DNA from: JAHEJE01 sp965216335
GTDB lineage: Bacteria; Pseudomonadota; Alphaproteobacteria; Rhizobiales; Aestuariivirgaceae
Assembly: GCA_965216335.1 (NCBI GenBank)
Contig: OZ244154.1
Coordinates: 2,604,001 to 2,668,000, forward strand
Direction: 5' to 3'
Length of the DNA stretch: 64,000 bases
Shown: positions 36,943 to 45,952 of the stretch, one piece after another
Layout: the number at the start of each line of letters is the position of its first letter
Position numbering within the stretch: position 1 is the stretch's first letter
The notes under the pieces: model-generated
The model's database searches: none
What the model was told of the DNA's origin: nothing
Seen by the model: the letters and a program-made list of their open reading frames with translations, nothing else
Position numbers and translations under genes: made by a program

Positions 36943-38134
36943 AATCCCTGATGCTGCGCCGGACGAGCGCTTCTATGCCGCCCTGCCCGCGCTTCACAGT
37001 TTTGCTGATGTCGCCGATCCGGCCTGCTATCATCCGGTACCAGCGTCCTGGTTGATCGTCACAACTGACATTGCCGGTTCGACCGAGGCGGTGGCGCAAG
37101 GCCGCTACAAGACGGTCAACACGGCAGGCGCGGCGGCCATCTCGGCTGTCGCCAATGTCCTCGGCCATCGCGACTTTCCGTTCGTCTTTGGCGGCGATGG
37201 GGCTTCCTTTGCGGTGCCCGCCGGCCGGTCGCAAGAGGTGGCCGGTGCCCTGTCTGCCGTCACCACCTGGGTCTCCGAAGAACTCGGCCTCGTCCTGAGA
37301 GCGGCGATCGTTCCGGCCGGCGAACTGCGCCAGGCCGGCCGCGATGTCCGTGTGGCCCGCTATTCGCCGGCCCCGGGCGTTTCCTATGCCATGTTCGACG
37401 GCGGCGGGCTTGCTTTGGCCGAGGCCCGCATGAAGCAGGGTCACAACCTCGTCGCTCCGGCACCGCCGGGCAGCCGCCCCGACCTCTCTGGTCTGTCATG
37501 CCGCTGGCGTCCGTTGACCGCCCGCAATGGCCGTATAGTCTCGCTGCTTGTTGCGCCGTATCCACAGGCGCAGAGCGCGGATGCCTTCATGCAAACCGTG
37601 CGCGAGGTGCTGCAGATCGTCGGCGCTGGTGATGCCGACACGCGTCCGGTGCCGGACGAAGGTCCCCGCCTGTCCTGGCCGCCATCCGGCCTTGCCATTG
37701 AAGCCGCGGCAGCCCCACCCGGCTGGGCCCGGGCCGCGCGCCGTGCGGCAATCCTGTTCGAACAGGCGCTCGGCTGGTACTCCGATCGCACCGGTATGTC
37801 GCTCGGCACCTTCAGCGGCCGCCGCTACCGCCGTGAAACCGCGGCTAACAGTGACTTTCGCAAGTTCGATGACGGCCTCAAGCTGACCCTTGACCTGCCC
37901 GGTCCCACACTCGACCGCCTGCGCAATCGCCTTGACGAGGCCGAGACCGGCGGCCTGTGTCTGTACGGCCTGCACCTTCAGGACGAAGCGCTTATGACCT
38001 GCATCGTGCCCTCTCCCACCGCCAGCGATCATATCCATTTCATCGATGGGGCAGGCGGCGGTTATGTCGAGGCCGCCCGCATGCTCAAGGGCAAGCTTGC
38101 CGAAACGTGCTCTATCCCATCCGCAGCACAATGA
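36929..38134 (+). CDS. DUF3095 family protein (cyclase-like)
   Basis: A 401-residue cytosolic protein of the DUF3095 family. The N-terminal half has the class III nucleotide cyclase look: WLIVTTDIAGSTEAV, GRYKTVNTAGAAAI, FPFVFGGDGASFAVP. The C-terminal half has RRETAANSDFRKFDDGLKLTLD. Enzymatic activity has not been established for the family as far as I know. It overlaps the protease gene by 14 bases, and its 3' end overlaps the convergent EamA gene by 23. Confidence 0.88.
   Translation: MASLEIPDAAPDERFYAALPALHSFADVADPACYHPVPASWLIVTTDIAGSTEAVAQGRYKTVNTAGAAAISAVANVLGHRDFPFVFGGDGASFAVPAGRSQEVAGALSAVTTWVSEELGLVLRAAIVPAGELRQAGRDVRVARYSPAPGVSYAMFDGGGLALAEARMKQGHNLVAPAPPGSRPDLSGLSCRWRPLTARNGRIVSLLVAPYPQAQSADAFMQTVREVLQIVGAGDADTRPVPDEGPRLSWPPSGLAIEAAAAPPGWARAARRAAILFEQALGWYSDRTGMSLGTFSGRRYRRETAANSDFRKFDDGLKLTLDLPGPTLDRLRNRLDEAETGGLCLYGLHLQDEALMTCIVPSPTASDHIHFIDGAGGGYVEAARMLKGKLAETCSIPSAAQ
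38101..38114 (-). repeat. Solitary repeat end supplying the EamA gene's stop
   Basis: Minus-strand TAGAGCACGTTTCG; the TAG is the EamA gene's stop. It also encodes the last residues of the convergent DUF3095 gene. Confidence 0.5.
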
Positions 38135-38975
38135 CGCCGGCAACGATCAGCACCGCAGCCGCGCACCGCCACCGGGACAGCCGCTCACGCAGCACCAGCA
38201 CCGAAATTGCCACAGCGATCAGGATGCTGGTTTCGCGCAGGGCCGCGACCGCTGCGATAGGCGCCTTGGTCATCGCCCAGATCACCAGCCAATAGGCGCC
38301 GAGCGACAATGCACCGGTCGCCAGTCCGCTCTTCCATTCCGGCAACACGCCAATGAATGCCGCGCGGCCGCGGACCATCATGCAGAACGCCGACATCCAC
38401 ACACCGTCGATGGCGAACATCCACACCGCGTAACTTGAGGCCGACGGAGCGCTGCGCCCGCCAACCCCGTCGGTCAGCGTATAGGCTGCGATGAAGCACG
38501 AGGTGATCAGCGCATTGGCCACGGCGTGTCGCCCCAACCGTTCCAGCGCCACTCCGCCCCGCGCCGCCATCAGACCGATGCCCAGGCATAGAACGATGAT
38601 GCCCGCCGCCATAACCGGCGTCAGCCTTTCGCCCAGCAGCACGAGAGCAAGCGCCGCGGTGATCAGGGGTGCCGCTCCGCGCGCCAGGGGATACACCTGA
38701 GCCAGATCGCCGGCATCATAGGCTTTGATCAGAAAAATCTTGTATCCGGTGTGCAGGATGGCCGACAGAATGATCCAGACCCAGGTGAAACCCTGTGGCA
38801 GCGCTACGAACGGCAGGCAGGCGATCGACAGCCCGGCCATCGAAAAGCTCATCAGCGATATCGACAGAAACCGGTCAAGCCTGGTCTTGATGATGGCGTT
38901 CCAGCCTGCATGCATCACTGCCGCGGCAAGAACAGCCAGAAAAACGTCGATGGTCAACGAGCCGCACTCCAGCAT
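38112..38975 (-). CDS. EamA/DMT family transporter
   Basis: Ten-helix inner-membrane permease of the drug/metabolite transporter superfamily, 287 residues with two EamA halves (about 5-135 and 150-285). VYPLARGAAPLITAALALVLLGERLT and its counterpart AALRETSILIAVAISVLVLRERLS (positions 93-118 and 238-262 approximately) are the internal repeats. Substrate unknown. Its 3' end overlaps the DUF3095 gene on the other strand, and its TAG stop lies in a TAGAGCAC motif. Confidence 0.88.
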   Translation of the reverse strand: MLECGSLTIDVFLAVLAAAVMHAGWNAIIKTRLDRFLSISLMSFSMAGLSIACLPFVALPQGFTWVWIILSAILHTGYKIFLIKAYDAGDLAQVYPLARGAAPLITAALALVLLGERLTPVMAAGIIVLCLGIGLMAARGGVALERLGRHAVANALITSCFIAAYTLTDGVGGRSAPSASSYAVWMFAIDGVWMSAFCMMVRGRAAFIGVLPEWKSGLATGALSLGAYWLVIWAMTKAPIAAVAALRETSILIAVAISVLVLRERLSRWRCAAAVLIVAGVIVLRMG

Positions 38976-39061
38976 CCCGATCCCGACAGCGCGGGCAGTA
39001 ACGTCATACAGCAGCCCGGCCGCAAGGTGTCAATCTCCGCAAAGAGATGCCAACACCCTGC

Positions 39062-39092
39062 TTGACCTTCCAGTGACCGGAACCCCTAAGAG
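39062..39092 (+). promoter_or_regulatory. CueR/HmrR-type promoter before the copper ATPase
   Basis: TTGACC (39062-39067), an overlong 19-base spacer and TAAGAG (39087-39092). The spacer has the dyad TTCCAGTGACCGGAA (one mismatched pair), close to the CueR operator consensus CCTTCCAGTNACTGGAAGG. The 19-base spacing is typical of MerR-activated promoters. No merR-family gene is in this window. Confidence 0.75.
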
Positions 39093-39134
39093 ACGGCAAA
39101 CCGCACCCGAACGGCACATGGAAAGCCCGTGGCA

Positions 39135-41630
39135 ATGGCTGCACATGCTCATGATTGTTGTGCTTCCCGAACCGGAACACCCGTTATCGGTCAGACCGTG
39201 CGCGATCCCGTGTGCGGCATGCTGGTCGACCCCGGGGCCGGCAAGCCGGTGCACCACCACGCGAACCGCACATTTCATTTCTGCAATCCCGGTTGCCGCG
39301 ACAAGTTCGCCGCCGCGCCCGCGGACTACAGCGAGGCCATCGATCCGGTGTGCGGCATGCAGGTCGACCGGGCCAGTGCCGACCATATGATCCGGCACAA
39401 TGGCGCCAGGGTGTTCTTCTGCTCAACCCATTGTCGGGCTCGGTTCGAAGCCGGACCCGAGGCGTTCGAAGGCAAGGTTCAAGCCCCGCAGGCATCGCCG
39501 GTTCCAGCCGGCACCAAATGGGTTTGCCCGATGTGTCCGGAGGTCGAAGAAGACCGGCCCGGCGATTGTCCCGTCTGCGGCATGCCGCTTGAACCGGACA
39601 TGCCGAGCCTCGACGATGCCCCCAACCCGGAGGTCGCCGACTTTACCCGCCGCGCCTGGATCGGTGCCGTGCTCACTGTGCCGTTGCTGTTCATAGCCAT
39701 GGGTCCGCATGTCGGCCTGGCCCTGCCGGGTTGGCTGACCGGCCGGCCGGGACAATGGCTGCAACTGGTCCTGGCCACGCCGGTTACCTTGTGGTGCGGC
39801 CTGCCGTTCTTCCACCGCGCCTGGTCCTCCATCGTGTCGCACAACTACAACATGTGGACACTGATCGGCCTCGGCACCGGCGCAGCCTTCGCCTACAGTC
39901 TGGCCGCCGTGCTTGCCCCGGATGCATTTCCGGCCAGCCTGCGCATGGCCGACGGGATGCTGGGCGTTTACTTTGAAAGTGCGGCGGTGATCATCGTACT
40001 GGTGCTGGTCGGCCAGATCCTCGAAGGCCGCGCCCGCGAACGCACCGGCTCGGCCATCCGCGCCCTGTTGGCCCTCAGCCCCGAAACCGCGGCGCGCCGG
40101 CAGCCCGACGGAAGCTTCGCCGAAGTGCCGTTGTCGTCGCTCAAACCCGGTGACATCTTGCGGGTTCGGGCCGATGAGCGCGTGCCGACGGACGGTGAAG
40201 TCATAGACGGCACGTCACCGGTCGATGAAAGCATGCTCACCGGCGAGCCGATCCCGGTCGTCAAGCAGCCGGGCGACACAGTCACCGGCGGCACGCTCAA
40301 CGGTTCCGGCAGCTTTCTCATGCGGGCCGGCGCGGTCGGTGCCGACACCGTGTTGTCGCAGATCGTCGCCATGGTCGCCCAGGCTCAGCGCAGCCGTGCC
40401 CCCGTCCAGGCGCTGGCCGATCGCTTCGCCGGCTGGTTCGTGCCGGCGGTTGTCGCAGTCGCCGTTCTGGCGTTCGTCATCTGGCTGATCTTTGGCCCCG
40501 AGCCGCGTTTTTCCTATGCGCTTGTCGCCATGGTGAGTGTGCTGATCATCGCTTGTCCCTGCGCGCTTGGCCTGGCAACCCCGATGTCCATCATGGTCGC
40601 TGTCGGACGTGGCGCCTGCACCGGTATTCTGGTCAAGGATGCCGAGGCCCTGGAACAGTTTGCCAAGGCCGATGTTCTGGTTGTCGACAAGACCGGAACC
40701 GTCACCGAAGGTCGACCCGTGGTCAGCGATGTGATTGCGGCGCCGGATTGCGCGATGGAGCCCAAGGCATTGTTGACATTGGCTGCCAGCCTCGAGCAGT
40801 CGAGCCAGCATCCGCTTGCCGGCGCCGTCATTTCGGCAGCCGCGGACCAAGGCATTGAACCCCAGCCGGTCGATGCATTTGTGTCTTACACCGGCAAAGG
40901 TGTTGCTGGCCAGATCGACGGCAAGTTGACGGCATTTGGCAATGCCAGCCTGATGGCAGCCCAGGGCGTTGACCTGAAGGACAGCGGGATGCTGGCCGAT
41001 GAGCTGCGCCGGGACGGCAAGACAGTGATGTTCCTGGCGGTTGGCGAAGCACTGGCCGGCATTATCGCCGTTTCCGATCCAATTAAGCCTGGCGCAGAAA
41101 GGGCGCTTCAGGCCTTGCGCGAGTCCTCGATGCGCATCGTCATGGCAACCGGCGATGAACGCCTCACCGCCGACGCTGTTGCCGCGCGGCTGGCCATCGA
41201 CGAGGTTCACGCTGGCGTACTGCCGGCAGAAAAAGCCGCCCTGGTGGAAAAGCTGAAAAGCGGCGGGGCCATCGTCGCCATGGCCGGCGACGGCGTCAAC
41301 GATGCTCCGGCGCTTGCTGCCGCGCACGTCGGCATCGCCATGGCCGAAGGCGCCCAGGTTGCCGTCGAAAGCGCCGGCATAACGGTTCTGAACGGCGATC
41401 TGGCCGCCGTCGCCCGGGCCCGCCGGCTGGCGGAAGCCACCATGCGAAACATCCGTCAGAACCTGTTCTTTGCCTTTTGCTACAACATCGTCGGCGTCCC
41501 GGTCGCGGCCGGCGCCCTTTATCCGGTCTTCGGCCTGTTGCTGTCGCCGATCATTGCATCGGCGGCCATGAGCCTGTCATCGGTCTCGGTGATCTCCAAT
41601 GCCTTGCGGCTGCGCCGTGCCCGTCTGTAG
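39135..41630 (+). CDS. copA: Copper-translocating P1B-type ATPase with YHS and metal-binding domains
   Basis: Exports copper across the inner membrane. 831 residues: two YHS domains (DPVCGMLVD and DPVCGMQVD), a heavy-metal-binding zinc-ribbon-like domain (WVCPMCPEV...CPVCGMPLEP), then eight helices with the transport motif CPCALG. The phosphorylation site is DKTGTVTEG, with TGEPIPV, SSQHPLAGA and GDGVNDAP. Classical HMA domains are absent; His/Cys-rich N-termini of this type occur in CopB/silver-type pumps. ATG 39135 fits GGAAAG better than GTG 39129. A CueR-like promoter precedes it. Confidence 0.95.
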   Translation: MAAHAHDCCASRTGTPVIGQTVRDPVCGMLVDPGAGKPVHHHANRTFHFCNPGCRDKFAAAPADYSEAIDPVCGMQVDRASADHMIRHNGARVFFCSTHCRARFEAGPEAFEGKVQAPQASPVPAGTKWVCPMCPEVEEDRPGDCPVCGMPLEPDMPSLDDAPNPEVADFTRRAWIGAVLTVPLLFIAMGPHVGLALPGWLTGRPGQWLQLVLATPVTLWCGLPFFHRAWSSIVSHNYNMWTLIGLGTGAAFAYSLAAVLAPDAFPASLRMADGMLGVYFESAAVIIVLVLVGQILEGRARERTGSAIRALLALSPETAARRQPDGSFAEVPLSSLKPGDILRVRADERVPTDGEVIDGTSPVDESMLTGEPIPVVKQPGDTVTGGTLNGSGSFLMRAGAVGADTVLSQIVAMVAQAQRSRAPVQALADRFAGWFVPAVVAVAVLAFVIWLIFGPEPRFSYALVAMVSVLIIACPCALGLATPMSIMVAVGRGACTGILVKDAEALEQFAKADVLVVDKTGTVTEGRPVVSDVIAAPDCAMEPKALLTLAASLEQSSQHPLAGAVISAAADQGIEPQPVDAFVSYTGKGVAGQIDGKLTAFGNASLMAAQGVDLKDSGMLADELRRDGKTVMFLAVGEALAGIIAVSDPIKPGAERALQALRESSMRIVMATGDERLTADAVAARLAIDEVHAGVLPAEKAALVEKLKSGGAIVAMAGDGVNDAPALAAAHVGIAMAEGAQVAVESAGITVLNGDLAAVARARRLAEATMRNIRQNLFFAFCYNIVGVPVAAGALYPVFGLLLSPIIASAAMSLSSVSVISNALRLRRARL

Positions 41631-41728
41631 GCTCTTGCCGCATTACTGGGATCGCAAGGGTTTGATTGGCTGTTCCGGCTGTCGACAGCTATGGTATCCG
41701 CGAAACGCAAGAAACTGGACATCCGACG

Positions 41729-42157
41729 ATGGGGACAATCTCACGGCGCTGTTTCATCGCCGGCAGCTTGGTGCTCGCTGCCGTGCCGCCGGTCCTTGCC
41801 GGTGCGCGCACGCTGTCGTCTACACAAGCGCACGCTGCCGCATTGCGTGGCGAAATCCTGTTGCTCGATATTCGTACCAGGCGCGAATGGCACGAGACCG
41901 GCATTGGCGCCAGCGCTCAACCCGTTTCCATGCACGAAAGCGACTTTCTCGCACGGGTCGACCGTCTGACCGGTGGCGACATGGGCTACCCCATCGCACT
42001 GATCTGCGCCACCGGCGGCCGTTCGAATGCCCTGCAGGGCATTCTCACCCGCATGGGTTACAAGAACATCCTCGACGTTTCTGAAGGAATGCTGGGCAGC
42101 CGGGCCGGTCGCGGCTGGATAAAGGCGGGCTTACCGGTCACACCCTACCGCCCTTGA
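41729..42157 (+). CDS. Exported rhodanese-like domain protein
   Basis: 142 residues. The N-terminus ISRRCFIAGSLVLAAV resembles a Tat signal peptide, suggesting periplasmic export of a folded protein. The rhodanese domain follows (LLLDIRTRREW) with the active-site loop CATGGRS. It starts about 100 bases after the copper ATPase stop and may be cotranscribed. Sulfur transfer or metal handling are possibilities; the exact function is unknown. ATG 41729 is chosen because upstream codons precede the signal peptide. Confidence 0.85.
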   Translation: MGTISRRCFIAGSLVLAAVPPVLAGARTLSSTQAHAAALRGEILLLDIRTRREWHETGIGASAQPVSMHESDFLARVDRLTGGDMGYPIALICATGGRSNALQGILTRMGYKNILDVSEGMLGSRAGRGWIKAGLPVTPYRP

Positions 42158-42215
42158 CCGCAGCTCCGGCATCTCGAGCTTTGGCTTGTGAGCGGAACCA
42201 GTTCCGGTTCACTTT

Positions 42216-43526
42216 TCAGGACTCAGCGCGGCGCGGTGACCGTCCGCCCTCGCCAACCGGCTGGCAATGGGTTTCCCGCAAGCCCAGGCCAGCCAGAACG
42301 CCCAGGGCCGCCCAGCCGATCAGCAGCAAAAACGCCGTGCGGTATTCGCCGGGTTCAAAGACCCGCGCACCATCCTGCAGACCGCCGCGCCATTGCCAGT
42401 CGAGCACAAGGCCGATCACCGGCTGCAACACGGCGCCCGATGCCACCGTCATCGCGTTGACGATACCACTGACCGTGCCATGGGTGGACGGGTTGCTCAC
42501 CTCGCGCGCCAGGGCAAAGCTGATCGCCATCCAGCCACCGCAAAACCCGATGCCGAGCATGGCCGCAACACAAGCCCACAGGGGCAGGGCAGGGGACAGC
42601 GCAACCAACGCCATGAGGATGACCTCCAGTATCGCCGCAATGAGGATCGGTGCTTTGCGGCGTCGAAAAAAGTCAGACATCCAGCCGCCGAGCGGCGCGC
42701 CAGCCGCCCAGCCGACCAGCAGCATGGACACATAGAAGGCTGCATCAGGCCGTGCCAGATCGTACTGCGCCATCAGATACGGCACACCCCACAGCCCCCC
42801 GAACGCCAGCATCGGCCCGCTCATTGCCATTGCGACGATCGCGATCAGCCACACTTCACGCCGCCGGACCACGTGTTTGCAGCCGCGCCACACGTCGCCC
42901 CAGCTCTGCACAGCTTCGTTCTTGCCGTCCGCATCATTGCCTGGCGTGTCGCGCACGAAAAGCAAAATGGTGACGGCCAGTACTGCCGCAAACAACCCGC
43001 CTGCATACATCGTGTTGCGCCATCCTGCCCACTCGATGGCGAGTGCCAGGGGTGCCTGGGCGCCGACGCCGCTGGTCATGCCGACCAGCATGGTCAAGCC
43101 GGCCAGCAAGGCAAATCGATGGGGCGGAAACCACTTTGCCGCGAGCGCCAGCGATCCCAGAAACCCGACTGCCGAGCCGATGCCGACCATCAGGCGTCCA
43201 ACGTAGGCCTGCTCAACTGATCCGGCATGGCCGAACAGCAGGCTGCCTAGTGCGGCAATGCCCAGCGCAATCGTCAACAGCCGGCGCGCACCGAGACGGT
43301 CAAGCAGCGCCCCCAGGGGCACCTGCAAAGCGACATACGGATAAAAATACAGACCCGACAGATAGCCCAGTAAGCCCGCCCCGATGGCGAACTCCGCCAT
43401 CAGGTCCGGTACCATGACGCTCGGCGCCACGCGCTGGAAGAACGCATAGCCGAACGCCAGTGCGCTCAACGACCAAACGAACCATGCCCTGGCGCCGCCG
43501 AGGTCGCTGTGCACGTGTCTGGTCAT
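42216..43526 (-). CDS. MFS transporter
   Basis: Inner-membrane permease of 436 residues with twelve predicted helices. The first half has LGYLSGLYFYPYVALQVPLG and LLDRLGARRLL (a loop 2-3 motif variant), the second GGWMSDFFRRRKAP. It resembles the hexuronate/phthalate-permease branch of MFS, but the substrate cannot be assigned. It is convergent with the rhodanese gene (58-base gap). A terminator of the TadE operon lies upstream, beyond its start. Confidence 0.85.
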   Translation of the reverse strand: MTRHVHSDLGGARAWFVWSLSALAFGYAFFQRVAPSVMVPDLMAEFAIGAGLLGYLSGLYFYPYVALQVPLGALLDRLGARRLLTIALGIAALGSLLFGHAGSVEQAYVGRLMVGIGSAVGFLGSLALAAKWFPPHRFALLAGLTMLVGMTSGVGAQAPLALAIEWAGWRNTMYAGGLFAAVLAVTILLFVRDTPGNDADGKNEAVQSWGDVWRGCKHVVRRREVWLIAIVAMAMSGPMLAFGGLWGVPYLMAQYDLARPDAAFYVSMLLVGWAAGAPLGGWMSDFFRRRKAPILIAAILEVILMALVALSPALPLWACVAAMLGIGFCGGWMAISFALAREVSNPSTHGTVSGIVNAMTVASGAVLQPVIGLVLDWQWRGGLQDGARVFEPGEYRTAFLLLIGWAALGVLAGLGLRETHCQPVGEGGRSPRRAES

Positions 43527-43652
43527 GATGCGGAATGTTGATCGGCCAGCACGGCAAGCCCTCTCGGTTCAGCCGATTGCATGTCTTCCGGCCTGCCAGG
43601 TCAGCATAGTGCGGCAGGCTTCCTGTGCGAAGGCCCTTTGCCGCCGCCATGC

Positions 43653-43681
43653 AAAAAAAGGCCCCGCGCAAAGGCGGGGCC
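43653..43681 (-). terminator. Intrinsic terminator of the TadE operon
   Basis: GGCCCCGC pairs with GCGGGGCC around a 6-base loop, followed on the minus strand by seven T residues. It begins about 25 bases after the stop of the second TadE-like gene. Confidence 0.9.
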
Positions 43682-43705
43682 ACGAACTCGTTTGCCGATC
43701 TGGCT

Positions 43706-44290
43706 CTACGGGCAATCACTGCATTCTATTGTGTTGGATTGCCGGGGGCGCAAGATCATCTGATCTTCGACCGTCATGGCCCCAAGGCCCGCAATTTTGC
43801 CCAGGATCGGCTGCCACTGATAGCACACCCGTGCCAGGATCAGGCCGTTACCTGAGGCCATCAGGTTCTGCATGTCGGTTGTAGGGGCAGGGGCTCCGCC
43901 GCATGCTGTGCCCGACCCGGCATACTCCCAGATTTGCTCGGCACTCCCCGAAGTCGAGTTGATGCCGTAACTGAAGATCTCGAGGTCGGCATTGGCGGAA
44001 TTGAATGGTTCCATGATCGGAGAAGCGGCGTTCAGGTACCCTTCCAACTCCGCAGTGGTTACGGTTCCGGGAGCCTGGGTAACCAGGTCGGCGATTGTGC
44101 TTGATGTCAGCGTCACTTTGCGGTTGGCCGATAACAGGTTCGTTACGTCGATAAGGCCGTAGTACAACACTAGCATGACCGGGAAGATGAACGCCATTTC
44201 GATGGCTGCGACGCCATTGTCGTCTTTAGCGAACCGGTTGGCTTTGTTGACCGGTGCGCGAACGATAGAGGATGAAAACAAGCGGTACAT
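43706..44290 (-). CDS. TadE/TadG family pilus assembly protein (downstream copy)
   Basis: A 194-residue pseudopilin-like minor subunit of the Flp/Tad pilus. The N-terminus DDNGVAAIEMAFIFPVMLVL has a prepilin-like hydrophobic helix with Glu near +5 (about residue 31), followed by a periplasmic domain with a Cys pair. It lies 27 bases after the first TadE-like gene, in the opposite direction to cpaA-tadC. Whether it corresponds to TadE, TadF or TadG is not clear from length alone. Confidence 0.88.
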   Translation of the reverse strand: MYRLFSSSIVRAPVNKANRFAKDDNGVAAIEMAFIFPVMLVLYYGLIDVTNLLSANRKVTLTSSTIADLVTQAPGTVTTAELEGYLNAASPIMEPFNSANADLEIFSYGINSTSGSAEQIWEYAGSGTACGGAPAPTTDMQNLMASGNGLILARVCYQWQPILGKIAGLGAMTVEDQMILRPRQSNTIECSDCP

Positions 44291-44317
44291 TGCGGTTTAT
44301 CCTGTTGAATGCCTTGA

Positions 44318-44884
44318 TCAGGAACCGAACGGTTCGTTGCGAAATGCCGCACTGGCTGACAGCAGCCGCCGCCCGCCGGCCAGATTGGAAAGCTGGCCGA
44401 GACCCGGAATGTTCGGCGTGAACAGCTTCCAGTCGTAGTAGACGCGAACGATGACAACTTCCAATGCCTCACCTGGATCGAATTGCGATGCACTGGAGAT
44501 TGTGCCCTCACTATCACTGCTGATCGCCGGTGGTATCGGATCGGGTACGGAGGAGAAGTCCGTAAAGCTTCGAACATCGACATAAAGCCGGTTCTGGCAA
44601 TCCAGAAAGGCATCGATATTGCCGCACACAATCTGTTTGAAGTCCGAGGCGGTGACACCGTTGGTCTGCACCTCGCCAGTGCGAATTTGCCGGGACGCAT
44701 TTGCCGTTCCGTTCTCAATGACATATTCGGCAAAGAGCATCAAACCGATCTCGAAGGTGGCCGCCAGGAGGTACAGGAACGGCCCGCCAATCATCGCGAA
44801 CTCGATTGCCGTGACGCCGTCTTCCGACTTTTTGTATCGTTTGAGGCCGCGCCTGTAGCGCGCGCCGAACCGTTGCCACATCAT
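44318..44884 (-). CDS. tadE: TadE family pilus assembly protein (upstream copy)
   Basis: A 188-residue minor pseudopilin. SEDGVTAIEFAMIGGPFLYL resembles the processed prepilin site G-x-TAIEF followed by a membrane helix. The C-terminal domain includes VIVRVYYDWKLFTPN, typical of TadE. First of a two-gene operon ending at the terminator 43653-43681. The prepilin peptidase encoded at 46694 probably processes it. Confidence 0.9.
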   Translation of the reverse strand: MMWQRFGARYRRGLKRYKKSEDGVTAIEFAMIGGPFLYLLAATFEIGLMLFAEYVIENGTANASRQIRTGEVQTNGVTASDFKQIVCGNIDAFLDCQNRLYVDVRSFTDFSSVPDPIPPAISSDSEGTISSASQFDPGEALEVVIVRVYYDWKLFTPNIPGLGQLSNLAGGRRLLSASAAFRNEPFGS

Positions 44885-45069
44885 ATCACGCTCTCCTGTC
44901 GGGCCGGTTTTGCGCCGGCGTATCCTGCTGCCCCGGACGTCATGGACGCACCGAATACGGTCAATTAGGATGGCTTTTTAACAAACAAGCCTTGAATGAC
45001 CGTGAAAGATGAGAGTTGCATTTGAATCGAACTTGATGAAAATTTAAGACAATGCCGTCGTGCACCCAT

Positions 45070-45099
45070 GAAAAAAGGCCGGGCTGTGCCGCCCGGCCT
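45070..45099 (-). terminator. Intrinsic terminator after the CpaC N-domain gene
   Basis: AGGCCGGGC pairs with GCCCGGCCT (9 bp, 6-base loop), followed on the minus strand by a T-run. It lies 29 bases past the stop at 45128. Confidence 0.9.
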
Positions 45100-45127
45100 G
45101 CGTACGTTTGTCAGGGCTCGACCCCGG

Positions 45128-45637
45128 CTACTCGCTAAGCTTTACAGCCCCTTTGGCCAGCACCTGCTTGTTGTTCATCTGCTTTTGGACGATTTCTTCA
45201 AAATAGGCAGGGTTGTCGCCAACCTCCAGTACACTCTCGCAATTTGGCGTACAGTTGTAAGAATGTTTGTTTGCTGCTTTATATATAACAACCCCTTCAG
45301 GCCGTCGCCGTTCGACGGCGACTTCCAAGTTGGCAAGCTGATTGCCGTCAGGGTCGAGCACAATGATGTTGGTCGATCCGAAGTGCCGGCCATGTATGAT
45401 GATCTGGCCGCTGCGCACGCTGACGTCGGCATAGGTCGGGTTTCCGACGATGACTGCAGACGGCGTGCCCGCCACACTCAACACCTTGGCCCGATCCGCC
45501 TCAACGGTGATCTTCGTTCCCGCTGAGGCAGGCAATGTGGCGCTTGCCAGAACGGCAAAAGCGCTGATGCCGGCAATGCGCCCCCAGCGCTGGCTCGTTG
45601 CGGCAGCTTGCCGGATCGTCGTGGACAGCAGTTTCAT
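45128..45637 (-). CDS. Pilus assembly protein with CpaC-type N-terminal domain
   Basis: A 169-residue exported protein: signal peptide to about residue 40 (ATLPASAG), then the domain that precedes the secretin ring in CpaC/RcpA (ADRAKVLSVAGTPSAVIVGNPTYADVSV, about 48-75, and STNIIVLDPDGN). It matches only the N-terminal domain of cpaC and lacks secretin. It has its own terminator and divergent position relative to the pilin gene. It may help assemble or gate the secretin; the function is not established. Confidence 0.85.
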   Translation of the reverse strand: MKLLSTTIRQAAATSQRWGRIAGISAFAVLASATLPASAGTKITVEADRAKVLSVAGTPSAVIVGNPTYADVSVRSGQIIIHGRHFGSTNIIVLDPDGNQLANLEVAVERRRPEGVVIYKAANKHSYNCTPNCESVLEVGDNPAYFEEIVQKQMNNKQVLAKGAVKLSE

Positions 45638-45916
45638 TCGTCTCTTCCTTCCAAGGAATTCACTGTAATGCTCTGTCTGTCGGGCCCAACGGGTCCGTTT
45701 GCAGGCAGAGAGCCTAATTGATGGCCAGCATTTGACAGCAAATTGGTGAATGAAGCCTTACGACCCCGCACGGAATTTTCCGTATCTGCCCGGCTGCCAT
45801 ATTCAGCGGTATCCGGCCCCCTGAATTAATCAGCAGCAAGTGACCACAAACGGGCTCACATGAAGTGGTTGTCTGCCGCCTGGGCGGTCACCTAAGGTGG
45901 GGAGGAGGTGTTATAC

Positions 45917-45952
45917 ATGGCAAAAATGCGAACATTTCTCACCCAGAGATGA
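45917..45952 (+). other. Micro-ORF with a very strong Shine-Dalgarno
   Basis: GGAGGAGG (45901-45908) is followed eight bases later by ATG GCA AAA ATG, encoding MAKMRTFLTQR and a stop. MRTFLT resembles Flp pilin starts, so this may be a leader peptide or a pilin remnant. Real translation is unproven. The surrounding region 45638-46205 holds no larger gene, only the CtrA box. Confidence 0.3.
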
